64,000 bases of DNA from TMED27 sp041397865 (GTDB lineage: Bacteria; Pseudomonadota; Alphaproteobacteria; Micavibrionales; Micavibrionaceae), in contig JAWKVT010000001.1 of assembly GCA_041397865.1 (NCBI GenBank), positions 310,001 to 374,000 on the forward strand. The letters are read 5' to 3'. The notes under the pieces were generated by a model. The model was not told the origin of the DNA. It saw only the letters and a program-made list of their open reading frames with translations, and searched no databases. Shown here one piece after another: positions 48,886 to 58,023 of this stretch. Positions within the stretch are counted from its first letter, which is position 1. Each line of letters starts with the position of its first letter. Position numbers and translations under genes: made by a program.

Positions 48886-50613
48886 TTAAGCCGTCTCTTT
48901 AATCTGCCGCATTGGCTCATCAAGGCGAATAACGTGATCTGAATATTCAAGAATTTTGGGATTGTGGGAAATTGAGATAACCGTAATCCGGTTGCTCAAC
49001 CCTTTAATTGTCTCCAGCACAAGCCGCTCGGAATCATGATCCAGCCCGGTCGTCGCCTCGTCCAATACAAGCAAATCAGGTTTTCTAATCAAGGCCCGAG
49101 CCAAAGCAATTCGCTGCCGCTGTCCGCCGGAAAGCCTGCCCCCGCGCTCCCCCACAATCGTTTGCAAACCCTCAGGCAGTTTCTCGACAAAGCCCCACGC
49201 CTCGGCTTGCTCCAAAGCCGCCTTAACATCGGCCTCGCTATAGGCACCATCCCCCAGAGTAATGTTCTGCATAACGCTGTCATGAAACAAAAACGTTTCC
49301 TGCGGCACGTAACCAACTGCATGACGCCATAGCCGCGTATCAATCTCCTCAAGGTCAATCCCATCAACGGTAATCTTCCCGCCGTTCAGCGGCGTAAGCT
49401 TCAAAATAGCGTCGAGCAGGGTCGTTTTTCCAACGCCCGAGGGACCAAAAATCACCGTAAACGCTTTCGCCGGAATCCTCGCGCTGAACTTATTAAGAAC
49501 CGGCTTGTTCTCGCCATAGGCAATATCAATATTGTCTATCGAAATCACCTCTTCAAGCTTCGGCTTGCCCCCCTCCGGCGCACACTCCTCAAACGCTCCG
49601 GCCTTCTGAATCTCTTTTTTGAGCTGCCACACCGCACTCTCACTATTAATCATATTCTGGTAAAAGCTCTGCAAAAGCTGCGTATTCGTCATAAGACGGT
49701 AAAAGAGAAAAGCCAGCAAAAATACAGATCCCGCAGGCGTGTGCGTAAACGTCAAAACATAAAACAAACCGCAAGCCAGAATAAAAACCGCAAGCGGCTC
49801 ATACACAATTTGCAGCAACAACGAAGAAAGCGCCTGCTTTCTCTGCGCCGCCATAACCAGCCCCGTGTCTTTCTCAAGCTGCGCAATATAGCGCGATTCC
49901 TGCCCCATTGCCTTTAAAGGCTTAACCCCGCTCAAAGACTCATTCAGGCGCGAAAGCATAATATTATTTGTCTCTGTCGTATCTTTCCCCGCCTGACGAG
50001 CCATACCCATAAAACGCTTAACCAGAAAAGCAATAAGCCCGCCCATAACCACGGCCAACACGCTGACCTGCCATGAAACCACGAACGCCGCGCACACATA
50101 CACAAGCGCCTGAACACCCGCCGCCATTGTCCGCCCCGCAAGCATATAACAATGCCCGGCGCGCTGCGCCTCCATGGAAATCGTATTGGAAATCATACCC
50201 ACCGGAAGCGTCGAAAAATAAGACCAGCGCGCCCGCATCAGCGCATTGATAAGCTGCATCCGCAAATCCCGCGCGACATCCGCCGCGACATAGCTGACAT
50301 AACGCATCGCCTGAAAAAAGATACAGGCCTTAAGAGTGATGGCAAAAACAATAAGAGCAAGAAGGCTAACGATAGAAGGCTCTATCCCAAGCGAGACATA
50401 GAGCGTATCAACAACCTGCGTAAGGGCGTTTGGCTCCGCATCTGCCCCGCCGATAACCATCGTAATCAAAGGCAATAAAGCACCAATCCCAAGCGTTTCC
50501 GCCAAGCCCGCCAAAATTAAAGCAACAATAACGCTTATAGACTGGCGCGGATAAGCCCTGAAAAAATACAAGAGCAAGTCCGCAGTACTTTTCTTTTCCA
50601 ATACCTCGATCAT
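48886..50613 (-). CDS. ABC transporter, fused permease and ATPase (exporter type)
   Basis: Half-transporter of 575 residues. Six membrane helices (residues about 20-310) precede an ATPase domain with Walker A IFGPSGVGKTTLL, signature LSGGQRQRIALARAL and Walker B LLVLDEATTGLD. The type matches MsbA/PglK exporters that flip lipid-linked sugars. Within this operon it is the best candidate for moving the finished glycan across the inner membrane; Wzx-type flippases are not seen. It overlaps pseF by four bases. Confidence 0.92.
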   Translation of the reverse strand: MIEVLEKKSTADLLLYFFRAYPRQSISVIVALILAGLAETLGIGALLPLITMVIGGADAEPNALTQVVDTLYVSLGIEPSIVSLLALIVFAITLKACIFFQAMRYVSYVAADVARDLRMQLINALMRARWSYFSTLPVGMISNTISMEAQRAGHCYMLAGRTMAAGVQALVYVCAAFVVSWQVSVLAVVMGGLIAFLVKRFMGMARQAGKDTTETNNIMLSRLNESLSGVKPLKAMGQESRYIAQLEKDTGLVMAAQRKQALSSLLLQIVYEPLAVFILACGLFYVLTFTHTPAGSVFLLAFLFYRLMTNTQLLQSFYQNMINSESAVWQLKKEIQKAGAFEECAPEGGKPKLEEVISIDNIDIAYGENKPVLNKFSARIPAKAFTVIFGPSGVGKTTLLDAILKLTPLNGGKITVDGIDLEEIDTRLWRHAVGYVPQETFLFHDSVMQNITLGDGAYSEADVKAALEQAEAWGFVEKLPEGLQTIVGERGGRLSGGQRQRIALARALIRKPDLLVLDEATTGLDHDSERLVLETIKGLSNRITVISISHNPKILEYSDHVIRLDEPMRQIKETA

Positions 50614-51308
50614 GAATGAAGCGCTTTATACATTTTCTCCGCATGCTCCCAATCTTCCGGCCAGTCTATATCTGTCACCCGCCATGAAGGAACTTTATAC
50701 CCGCGAAAAAGCGTAAAATCACCTGCCCCCTGACTATTTTGAATATAAGCGGAGCTGTAAAAACAAAACATCCCGGCATCATAACAAGCCTGTTTGAGAT
50801 CCTGCGTACGTGCCGCAAAACCATCCTCATCATCAGGGCGCAAATCATCACTGCCGTCTTTGATGATAAACGCCTGCTCTATGGGAGCCGGAAAGGGCGT
50901 CACCGCAAGCAAAGCTTTGTCCTGATTACCGCTCTCAAACTGCGCACAAGCATCCTTCAAATCATCCGGGCATAGTAGGGGGCTTGTCGCATAAAGCAGC
51001 GCAACAGTATCAAAAACCTGCCCCTGCGCCGCATAAGTATCAACAACGGATTTAACCACTTCCATCATGCTGGCATGGTCATCCGCCAAATCAGCAGGCC
51101 GCATAAAATCAGGCTTATAACCTGCCTCCGCAGCGATAGAAGCAATCTCATCACTATCCGTTGAAACATGAAGCACATCAAACAAGCCGCTGTCCTGCGC
51201 CGCTTCAATCACGTGCGCAACCATGGGCTTCCCGCAAAAATTCTTGATATTCTTACCCGGAATACGTTTGGAACCCGCACGCGCCGGAATAATGCATAAC
51301 CGCTTCAT
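50610..51308 (-). CDS. pseF: CMP-pseudaminic acid cytidylyltransferase
   Basis: Activates a nonulosonic acid with CTP before transfer. The CMP-sugar synthetase signature IIPARAGSKRIPGKNIKNFCGKP spans the N-terminus, and TDSDEIASIA and LLYATSPLLCPDDL follow. At 232 residues it fits PseF (shorter than bifunctional NeuA). The assignment to pseudaminic acid rests on the neighbouring pseC, pseG and pseI. It overlaps wbqC by four bases. Confidence 0.9.
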   Translation of the reverse strand: MKRLCIIPARAGSKRIPGKNIKNFCGKPMVAHVIEAAQDSGLFDVLHVSTDSDEIASIAAEAGYKPDFMRPADLADDHASMMEVVKSVVDTYAAQGQVFDTVALLYATSPLLCPDDLKDACAQFESGNQDKALLAVTPFPAPIEQAFIIKDGSDDLRPDDEDGFAARTQDLKQACYDAGMFCFYSSAYIQNSQGAGDFTLFRGYKVPSWRVTDIDWPEDWEHAEKMYKALHS

Positions 51309-52015
51309 GAAAGCCCCTGCTTAATTGTGTCCATACTTTTGTCACCCATATTAAAAACCAGATCAAGTATAGACATGTAAGGCTCAAAATCACCATAAGC
51401 TTGCGGCCACTCCGGATGATTATAATTGAAATATTCAAGAGCAATGCCCGCTCTTTCAAAATCATCGGAGGCTTCCAGATAATCACGCGAACCGGGCGGA
51501 GAAAGATAAAGCGTAGCGTCCCGCTCTTTGCAAATATTCACAAGCAGCGCAGCTTTATGCCCTTCAACACTCATCTCCGAGGAAAAGATAATTGGCGTCT
51601 CTATTCCTAAAATTTCACAAAAATAAGCGATAAGATCAGCGTTTAAAGACATAAGATGCGCATGCTTCTTCCGCAAAATAGAAAAAACCTCATCCGCATA
51701 TAGAGGAAAAAACGGCGCTTTGCTGTAATTCTGCTCAATCGTTCTAATCAGCTTTTCCGGAAAATCTTTATTCTCATGCTGAATTTGCGTCTCATTAATC
51801 GCTTGATCGCGAAGCCCTTTGGTAACAACCGGAACCGTCAGCCACACCGGACCATTCGCGGTTTTAACACGGTTACGCTGCTGCCAGCTTCGCTTGTCAA
51901 ACTGAACATGATTGAGAAACACAAACTCATCAACGCTTTCGATAAGTCCGAAATACCCGATCCAGGGCAAAAAGGTCGGCTGCATAATGGCAATTTTTTT
52001 ATCTGCCGCAGACAC
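51305..52015 (-). CDS. WbqC-family protein
   Basis: The family name comes from an O-antigen locus. The 236-residue product contains the characteristic IAIMQPTFLPWIGYFGLIESVDEFV and HVQFDKRSWQQRNRVKTANG. Its start is GTG 52015, overlapped with the upstream stop and preceded by GTGGAGGAATAAT, a good ribosome-binding site. The function is not established; it is often found in clusters making aminosugars or amidated sugars. Co-transcribed with the genes on both sides. Confidence 0.88.
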   Translation of the reverse strand: MSAADKKIAIMQPTFLPWIGYFGLIESVDEFVFLNHVQFDKRSWQQRNRVKTANGPVWLTVPVVTKGLRDQAINETQIQHENKDFPEKLIRTIEQNYSKAPFFPLYADEVFSILRKKHAHLMSLNADLIAYFCEILGIETPIIFSSEMSVEGHKAALLVNICKERDATLYLSPPGSRDYLEASDDFERAGIALEYFNYNHPEWPQAYGDFEPYMSILDLVFNMGDKSMDTIKQGLS

Positions 52016-52016
52016 A

Positions 52017-52919
52017 TTATTCCTCCACGGCAAGACAAATGCCGTTCATACCATAACCGTTACCGTTATAATACATAATCTGGCGGCCATTATGTTCCAA
52101 CACGATTGGATAACAAATCATCTCTTCATCCGGCCCACCGGGGCTAGGCTTAAGATCAACCTCAAACCGCTCCCAATTCACACCATCCTCAGACTCCGCA
52201 TAACGCGGCAAATAATAGTCACCCTTTGAGGAAAACCACATCCGGTATAACCCATCGTCATAGGTCACATACGGACGGGCCAAAGCATTCTCCCCCGGTG
52301 CAAAATCAATAGCAACAACCCCTTGGCGATCCCAAATTTTTCCATCATCCGAAGTCGCCGTCTGGATATTATAACGCGGCAAATCTTTATGAACCCACTC
52401 AACCCCGGCCACATAATACATGCGAAGGCCCTCATCAGTTTTTACCACCCACGGCGCGGTATTGATAAAAGGATTCACCCGGTTGCGGCCAATAATCGGC
52501 GCTTCCGACCACCGGACAAAATTATCGCTGCCATGTTCGGCAATCGCCAGCCCGCCAAACAAATCCATCCGCGTGGTCCCGCCGGGCTTAAACCCTATAT
52601 AATAAAGCAGCTTTTCTTTATCTGTATTGATAATGCATGATGGCAAAACCCCGTTATCATCAAATGTTCCCAAACGCCCCGGCAGCAAAACCGGGTCACT
52701 CGAAAGCTCCAAAACTTTGTCCGGCTCTTTCAAATCAATAACCACATACCCCGTATGCGATTGATTTTTATCATTCCGCCCCGCGAAATAAATGCGGTAA
52801 AGGCTGCCATCAATTTGTTCTGGCGCAGGAAGCATCGCATGCGTACGCATCCACCAGATACCAGGGTTAGGCTCAATAACAAGACCAAGTTTACGCCATT
52901 TTGTTTGTGAAACGCTCAT
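52017..52919 (-). CDS. GH43-like five-bladed beta-propeller protein
   Basis: 300 residues with repeated propeller phrases such as DGSLYRIYFAGRNDKN, EGLRMYYVAGVEW, DGLYRMWFSSKGDYY and GRQIMYYNGNGYG, as in glycosidase-like five-bladed propellers (GH43/68-type and related proteins). There is no signal peptide, so it works in the cytosol, which is odd for a glycan hydrolase. A binding or modifying role on a nucleotide-sugar or glycan intermediate is possible. It ends two bases before wbqC and starts eight bases after the acetyltransferase. Confidence 0.8.
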   Translation of the reverse strand: MSVSQTKWRKLGLVIEPNPGIWWMRTHAMLPAPEQIDGSLYRIYFAGRNDKNQSHTGYVVIDLKEPDKVLELSSDPVLLPGRLGTFDDNGVLPSCIINTDKEKLLYYIGFKPGGTTRMDLFGGLAIAEHGSDNFVRWSEAPIIGRNRVNPFINTAPWVVKTDEGLRMYYVAGVEWVHKDLPRYNIQTATSDDGKIWDRQGVVAIDFAPGENALARPYVTYDDGLYRMWFSSKGDYYLPRYAESEDGVNWERFEVDLKPSPGGPDEEMICYPIVLEHNGRQIMYYNGNGYGMNGICLAVEE

Positions 52920-52927
52920 ATGAAACC

Positions 52928-53614
52928 TTACAGCTTGAAATAGGATTTTAAAATTGCCTGCGCCTTGCGATCATCCGCAGGCAAAACCGTTGAGGACGCC
53001 CCCAAAACGACGCAGCCCGCAGGAAGATCCTTTGTAACAGAACCATCCATCGCAATAAAACAATCATCACCAATGTTAAGAAAATCCCGCAAAGTCGCAT
53101 TTACACCAAAGAAACACCGCTGCCCGATCTTGCAATGCCCCGAAACCACAATATGCGAGGCCAGATAGGTATGATCGCCAATCTCTGTTCCATGCCCGAT
53201 ATGATTACCAGACCAGAGCATGACGTTATTGCCGATTTTTACCGTCGGCTGAATCGTCTGATCTTCAAGAATAAAGCAATTATCGCCATGGCTCAGATCC
53301 GGCCACACTGTCGACTTTGAACACACATAAGATGCAAGCGTATACCCCGCCTCTTTGGCCTGATGATATTTAGCCTCACGAAGCTGATTAAGCTTCATAT
53401 AAGACAGCGCCACATGCATCTCGAACGTCTCAGGCGGAAATTCATCGGCAACCTTGCTAAACGGAGTAACCGGAAGCCCTTCATATTCCGCCTTATCGCA
53501 ATATTCATCATCCACCGTGAAGGCTTTCACCTCATAATCACTGTCCTCGTTAAAATAAAATTTAGCGAGTGATGCAATTTCAGCCGTCCCGAAAATAACA
53601 AGGGGTTTGCTCAT
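52928..53614 (-). CDS. NeuD/PglD-like sugar O- or N-acetyltransferase
   Basis: 228 residues from ATG 53614, which overlaps the pseI stop (ATGA). A short Rossmann-like N-terminal part (PLVIFGTAEIASLAKFYF) is followed by a left-handed beta-helix with hexapeptide repeats (IGNNVMLWSGNHIGHGTEIGDH and following), as in NeuD and PglD. Family members acetylate amino groups or hydroxyls of nonulosonic acids or their precursors. It could take the role of PseH, or acetylate the finished sugar. Confidence 0.85.
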   Translation of the reverse strand: MSKPLVIFGTAEIASLAKFYFNEDSDYEVKAFTVDDEYCDKAEYEGLPVTPFSKVADEFPPETFEMHVALSYMKLNQLREAKYHQAKEAGYTLASYVCSKSTVWPDLSHGDNCFILEDQTIQPTVKIGNNVMLWSGNHIGHGTEIGDHTYLASHIVVSGHCKIGQRCFFGVNATLRDFLNIGDDCFIAMDGSVTKDLPAGCVVLGASSTVLPADDRKAQAILKSYFKL

Positions 53615-54714
53615 GCCTGTATCTTTCTTTCTTCCAGCATATTCCACATCAGCGGCTCATGCTTTGCAATATCCTGCCGTGCTGTTTGCCCGTAAACATT
53701 TTGATAATCCATAGTCGATATCGCCCCGGAATCGGAAGGCCCGCGAATACTGCGAACATTCACATCCTCTTGTAAAACATCCCCGGCTTTAATATCCGCA
53801 ATCGTCCAGATTTGGCGGGTGTAAATTCCCTTTTTCTTAAGATCTGTCGTACCGCCATATTTCACATCCCCAATAATGGAAGGATTATAGGAGGCCCCAT
53901 CAGGGTTTTCATATGTTTTGCGAGCTTCCACGCATAAAGCTTTTAATTCATCCGGCTCCAAAGAAAAAGATGAGTCCGGCCCGCCATCGTTCCGGTTCAG
54001 CGTAATATGTTTCTCAATAACCCGCGCCCCATGCACAATCGCCGCGACAGAAGCTTCAATCCCCAAAGTATGATCGGACAAACCGGGCGTAACATTAAAA
54101 CGCGTAGCAATGTCCTCCATCGTGCGGATATTCGTATCTTCAAGCGGGGCAGGGTAGGCGCTAACGCAGTGCAAAACCACAATATCCTTCGCGCCCTTGC
54201 CCTCCATAAAATCAAGCGTACGGCTTAAATCTTCCTGCGTCGCAACCCCGGTGGACATGATAACCGGCTTGCCCGTCTTAACCACCTCCGCAATCAGCGG
54301 CCAGTCATGAAGCTCGTTAGACGCCAGCTTATAAGCCGGAACATTAAGCTCTTCCAAAAGCGCCACAGCCTTTTTATCAAAAGGCGCGCTGAAAATTGTA
54401 ATCCCCAGTTCTTTAGCTTTATCGAACAAAGCCTGATGCCATTCCCACGGCGTATGCGCCTCTTCATACAGTTCATAAAGCCGCCGTCCGTTCCACTTGC
54501 TCTCCGGCGCGTTCAGGGTAAATTCCGGGCGATCGGAATTCAAAACCAGTGAATCCGCCGTATAGGTTTGCAGCTTAACCGCATCCGCGCCGCTTTCCGC
54601 TGCAATTTCGATAAGCTTAATCGCGCGGTTAATATCGCCATTATGATTCCCCGAAAGCTCCGCGATAATATAGGGCGGATGCTCCGGACCAACTTTTCTG
54701 CCGTTAATTTCCAT
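53611..54714 (-). CDS. pseI: Pseudaminic acid synthase
   Basis: Condenses 2,4-diacetamido-2,4,6-trideoxy-L-altrose with phosphoenolpyruvate. The NeuB/PseI barrel is seen in PPYIIAELSGNHNGDINRAI, GADAVKLQTYTADSL, FSAPFDKKAV, YKLASNELHDWPLI and KPVIMSTGVAT, and an antifreeze-like SAF domain follows (VRSIRGPSDSGAIS). The WNGRRLYELYEEAHTPWEWH stretch is closer to PseI than to sialic-acid NeuB. 367 residues, normal length. It is the central marker of the nonulosonic acid pathway here. Confidence 0.93.
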   Translation of the reverse strand: MEINGRKVGPEHPPYIIAELSGNHNGDINRAIKLIEIAAESGADAVKLQTYTADSLVLNSDRPEFTLNAPESKWNGRRLYELYEEAHTPWEWHQALFDKAKELGITIFSAPFDKKAVALLEELNVPAYKLASNELHDWPLIAEVVKTGKPVIMSTGVATQEDLSRTLDFMEGKGAKDIVVLHCVSAYPAPLEDTNIRTMEDIATRFNVTPGLSDHTLGIEASVAAIVHGARVIEKHITLNRNDGGPDSSFSLEPDELKALCVEARKTYENPDGASYNPSIIGDVKYGGTTDLKKKGIYTRQIWTIADIKAGDVLQEDVNVRSIRGPSDSGAISTMDYQNVYGQTARQDIAKHEPLMWNMLEERKIQA

Positions 54715-54718
54715 AGCT

Positions 54719-55774
54719 TTACCCTAAATCAAAAATCTCTATCAAGCTCTTACAAAGCCGCTTTAACCCGCACCCGTCAATATGTTTCTGCCCGGCCTGC
54801 GACATTTCTGTCCGAACATTTTTATCCCCGGCCAGTCCCATAACAGCCGTTCCCCAGTCTTCCGAACTCAAATCCGAAGCCAGCCCCAAATGTCGCGCAA
54901 TTCCGCATTCATCAAATATCTCACTGGAACGAATATGCGCCGGATAAAGCGAGGCAAACACAGCCGGAAGCCCCATCGCCGCGAATTCATAACGGCTGAG
55001 CCCCGAAGTGGAAATTGCCATATCCGCCCACTCATAATGTGGAAGCATGCCATCCTGCGGTCCCAAAATTTCAAAACCGCCACTCAATGCATGAATTCTT
55101 TCTTTATGTCCTTCCGAAAAATAAGGCCCGATAATCACCCGCACGTTAAAACCGTCAACCTTTCCACCCAAACCCTCCATAAGCTGAGCCGTAAGCCCCT
55201 GCGGATCGGAACCGCCAAAGGTTATAAGAATGTTTTCAGCGACATCTTTAACCTCCTTTTCCCGCGCATTCGCATATTCGCTGGCCATAATCGCGTATTG
55301 CGATCCGCAAACCCAATGCTCCGCATTCGGCTTTACATCACCTGCCGCCCCAAGATACGGCTGTATATAAGCTTTGAATTCAGGAACAGGGCAGGGCGGT
55401 CTGAACGTATCTTCAAAAAGACCGTCAATAAACGCCAAGGGAATCCCGGCTTCGGCCAATCTTTCCAAATATGGAACAAGCCGTTCCGGCGATTGAATGT
55501 TATCGCGATGCCCCAAATCAAGAATCAGCGCTTTAAGCCTTGGCGGATAAAAATCAACCTCTTCATGATAGACCAAACCCGCAGGAATTTTATAAACCGC
55601 ATGCCCCGCGCCTTGAATGCGCTCAAGTGTTTCCACATCACCTTCGCCGCAAATAAACCCGCACGAAAGACCATCCTCCTCCAACCCCTCTGCAATCTGC
55701 AAACAACGGCTTAAATGCCCAAATCCGTAATTTAATGAGGCATCGGCCCGAAAAAGCACAGAATAATCTGCCAT
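54719..55774 (-). CDS. pseG: UDP-2,4-diacetamido-2,4,6-trideoxy-altropyranose hydrolase
   Basis: Releases UDP from the nucleotide-linked precursor before PseI acts. The GT-B-like fold opens with FRADASLNYGFGHLSRCLQI, the PseG signature with its active-site histidine in GFGH, and ITFGGSDPQGLTAQLMEGL forms the second nucleotide loop. 351 residues, normal length. It is separated by four bases from pseI and lies next to the class III aminotransferase. Confidence 0.92.
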   Translation of the reverse strand: MADYSVLFRADASLNYGFGHLSRCLQIAEGLEEDGLSCGFICGEGDVETLERIQGAGHAVYKIPAGLVYHEEVDFYPPRLKALILDLGHRDNIQSPERLVPYLERLAEAGIPLAFIDGLFEDTFRPPCPVPEFKAYIQPYLGAAGDVKPNAEHWVCGSQYAIMASEYANAREKEVKDVAENILITFGGSDPQGLTAQLMEGLGGKVDGFNVRVIIGPYFSEGHKERIHALSGGFEILGPQDGMLPHYEWADMAISTSGLSRYEFAAMGLPAVFASLYPAHIRSSEIFDECGIARHLGLASDLSSEDWGTAVMGLAGDKNVRTEMSQAGQKHIDGCGLKRLCKSLIEIFDLG

Positions 55775-55779
55775 AACGA

Positions 55780-57081
55780 CTAAGCCTGCCTGACCTTAAA
55801 AAGCGGCTCAAGCGGTTCACAATCAAGCATATCGCGAAGCGAGCCTTCCTCCAGTCCCGTCTTAAGCCGGGCAAGGAAATCCGCATAAGTCGCAATCAGC
55901 CTGTCGATATGCTCATCGCTCTGCGCATAGCTCATAAGATGCGTCCCCAAAGTCAATATCCCGTTTTTCATCATCTCCTGCATCAGGAAAGTACGAATGG
56001 TAAAGTTATTAAACTTCTCATGGTCCTTGATATGCAGAAACGACCACGCCGGATGGCCGGTTATATTCAAATATCCATCCAGCCCCAATTCTTTGATCCG
56101 CATATTAACGCCAGCCTGAAACCGCGCCCCGTTTTTAGCCAGCGTCTCAAGCACCGGTTCATTCTGTAACTTTGTCATCGTCGCCAGAGCCGCCACCAAA
56201 GACAGCGTTTCCCCGCCATAAGTAAAGGAGAAGAAAATATCCTCCATCACATCCATGATATCCGCACGACCCACAATAGCGGAAAGCGGATACCCGTTCG
56301 CCATCCCTTTCCCAAAAGTCGCCAGATCCGGAACAACACCAAAATATTCCTGCGCGCCGCCTTTGGCTATACGAAACCCTGTCACCGTTTCATCAAAAAT
56401 CAATAAAGCGCCATGTTTATGGGTTAGCTCTTTAACGCCTTTGAGATAATCATCATCAGGAAAGAAAACGCTCATCGGCTCCAGAATAACGCAGGCCACT
56501 TCGCCTTGATGCTCATTAAGCCGGGCTTCAAGCACTTCCAGATCGTTATAGGCAAAGCTGTGTGTCAGTGCGCAAACCGCCTTGGGCACACCCAAATTCC
56601 GTGCTGTCGAACCAATATACCAATCCTGCCAGCCGTGATACCCGCCAACCAGAACATGCTCGCGCCCGGTAAAAGCCCGCGCCAGCCGAACAGCCCCCGC
56701 CGTCGCATCCGAACCGTTCTTCCCGTAGCGAACCTTCTCTGCACACGGAATCATCTCCACCATTTTCTCCGCGACAGCCACCTCAGCCGGATGGGCCAGA
56801 GAAAAAATCGTGCCTTGCTCCATCTGCTCAAGCACAGCCTTCTTAACGTCAGGATCATTGTAACCAAGCGTAACAGCCCCAAGCGCATTGATAAAATCAA
56901 TATACTCATTGCCGTCTACATCATAGACAAGAGCGCCGTCCCCACGCTCAATAAAATACGGCGACACGCCATAGGGAAACTGCGTCCTGCTCTTGCTGAA
57001 AGTCTGCGTCCCAAGGGGAATAACTTTTTCCGCCCGCGCCAACATTTCTTCCGACTTTTTATAGCGTCCGCTATGGCTCAT
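55780..57081 (-). CDS. Class III aminotransferase (glutamate-1-semialdehyde aminomutase-like)
   Basis: 433-residue PLP enzyme resembling glutamate-1-semialdehyde 2,1-aminomutase. The PLP lysine is K258 in LATFGKGMANGYPLSAIVG, the cofactor aspartate lies in IFDETVTGFR, and the region KNGSDATAGAVRLARAF binds phosphate. Its place between pseG and an aldo/keto reductase argues for a sugar- or side-chain-modifying role and not haem synthesis; homologues of this kind recur in nonulosonic acid loci. It could work with the neighbouring reductase on one ketone-containing intermediate. Confidence 0.85.
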   Translation of the reverse strand: MSHSGRYKKSEEMLARAEKVIPLGTQTFSKSRTQFPYGVSPYFIERGDGALVYDVDGNEYIDFINALGAVTLGYNDPDVKKAVLEQMEQGTIFSLAHPAEVAVAEKMVEMIPCAEKVRYGKNGSDATAGAVRLARAFTGREHVLVGGYHGWQDWYIGSTARNLGVPKAVCALTHSFAYNDLEVLEARLNEHQGEVACVILEPMSVFFPDDDYLKGVKELTHKHGALLIFDETVTGFRIAKGGAQEYFGVVPDLATFGKGMANGYPLSAIVGRADIMDVMEDIFFSFTYGGETLSLVAALATMTKLQNEPVLETLAKNGARFQAGVNMRIKELGLDGYLNITGHPAWSFLHIKDHEKFNNFTIRTFLMQEMMKNGILTLGTHLMSYAQSDEHIDRLIATYADFLARLKTGLEEGSLRDMLDCEPLEPLFKVRQA

Positions 57082-57111
57082 CTCATGCTCCTGAATAAAA
57101 TTGGCGTAAGT

Positions 57112-58023
57112 TTAGCCCCAATTATGCGGATTGACCAGCATAGGATCGCTTACGGCAAATTGAGAAAACTCACTCTCGGAAAGCGCAGGCAAAGCCTTAA
57201 CCGCTGAACAAAGCTCACCAAGCTGCGCCGCCGTGTTTACACCGCAAACAACCGCATCAATATCATCATTTCGCATGAGAAAAGATAAGGCCAGAGCAAG
57301 ACGCGATGTTTCACGCTCCTGAGCCGCACTCTCAAGCTCAATGATCGTTTGTTTCAAACCTGCAAGGTGTCCGGGCAAATCATCCACCGCCATAAGCGCC
57401 GCCCCTTGCAAAAACGCCGAACGTACATGAATTTCAATCCCGCGCTTTTTCAACCCAGACAAGTGACCGCTGTGAAGTAAACGCTGATCCAAAATACTAA
57501 GCGGCAACTGCACAAGATCAATATCATCCCCATATTGCGCAAGCAGCGTATCAATCTGCCCGCCGTCATAAACCGACGCGCCAATTTTTGAAATGACCCC
57601 CATATCGCGATAGCCCCGCATAATGTCAAAAAGCTGCTGTCCGCCCTCGGCATAAAGATCCCCGGCATTATGCGCCATCAGGCCGTAAAGACGATCCTGC
57701 CTTAAACGCAAAAAAGACTGCTCAACCCCTGTTTTAAAAGCATCACAGTCCCCATCCCCAATACGCTCCTTACCAAATGTCAGCGTCTTGGTCACAATTT
57801 GGAAAGGGCAGGGCGCAGGGATAGAGGCCCCAAGAACCTCCTCGCTACCACCGTACAGGCTCGCCGTATCAACAACCTCAATACCATTTGAAGCCGCCAG
57901 ATCAATAATCTGCCGCACTTCTGCCGCAGAGGTTTGCCCGCTTTGATTGGAAATACCGTAATCCAGCCCGAACTGAACACTGCCCAATCCAAGCTTAGCC
58001 ATAGGTGCGGAAAAATTACTCAT
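57112..58023 (-). CDS. Aldo/keto reductase
   Basis: NADPH-dependent oxidoreductase with the TIM-barrel fold. The catalytic residues D, Y, K and H are visible in EVVDTASLYGGSEEVLG, IVTKTLTF and GLMAHNAGDLY. From ATG 58023 the product has 303 residues; ATG 58002 is possible. It overlaps the preceding gene by about eight bases. Together with the class III aminotransferase it suggests conversion of a keto group to a hydroxyl or amine on a dedicated precursor. It belongs to the subgroup often found in surface-sugar loci. Confidence 0.85.
   Translation of the reverse strand: MSNFSAPMAKLGLGSVQFGLDYGISNQSGQTSAAEVRQIIDLAASNGIEVVDTASLYGGSEEVLGASIPAPCPFQIVTKTLTFGKERIGDGDCDAFKTGVEQSFLRLRQDRLYGLMAHNAGDLYAEGGQQLFDIMRGYRDMGVISKIGASVYDGGQIDTLLAQYGDDIDLVQLPLSILDQRLLHSGHLSGLKKRGIEIHVRSAFLQGAALMAVDDLPGHLAGLKQTIIELESAAQERETSRLALALSFLMRNDDIDAVVCGVNTAAQLGELCSAVKALPALSESEFSQFAVSDPMLVNPHNWG

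Noticed and set aside
54782..55714. 310-codon plus-strand frame inside pseG
   Set aside because: Antisense to a complete pseG; basic, unstructured translation typical of a shadow frame.
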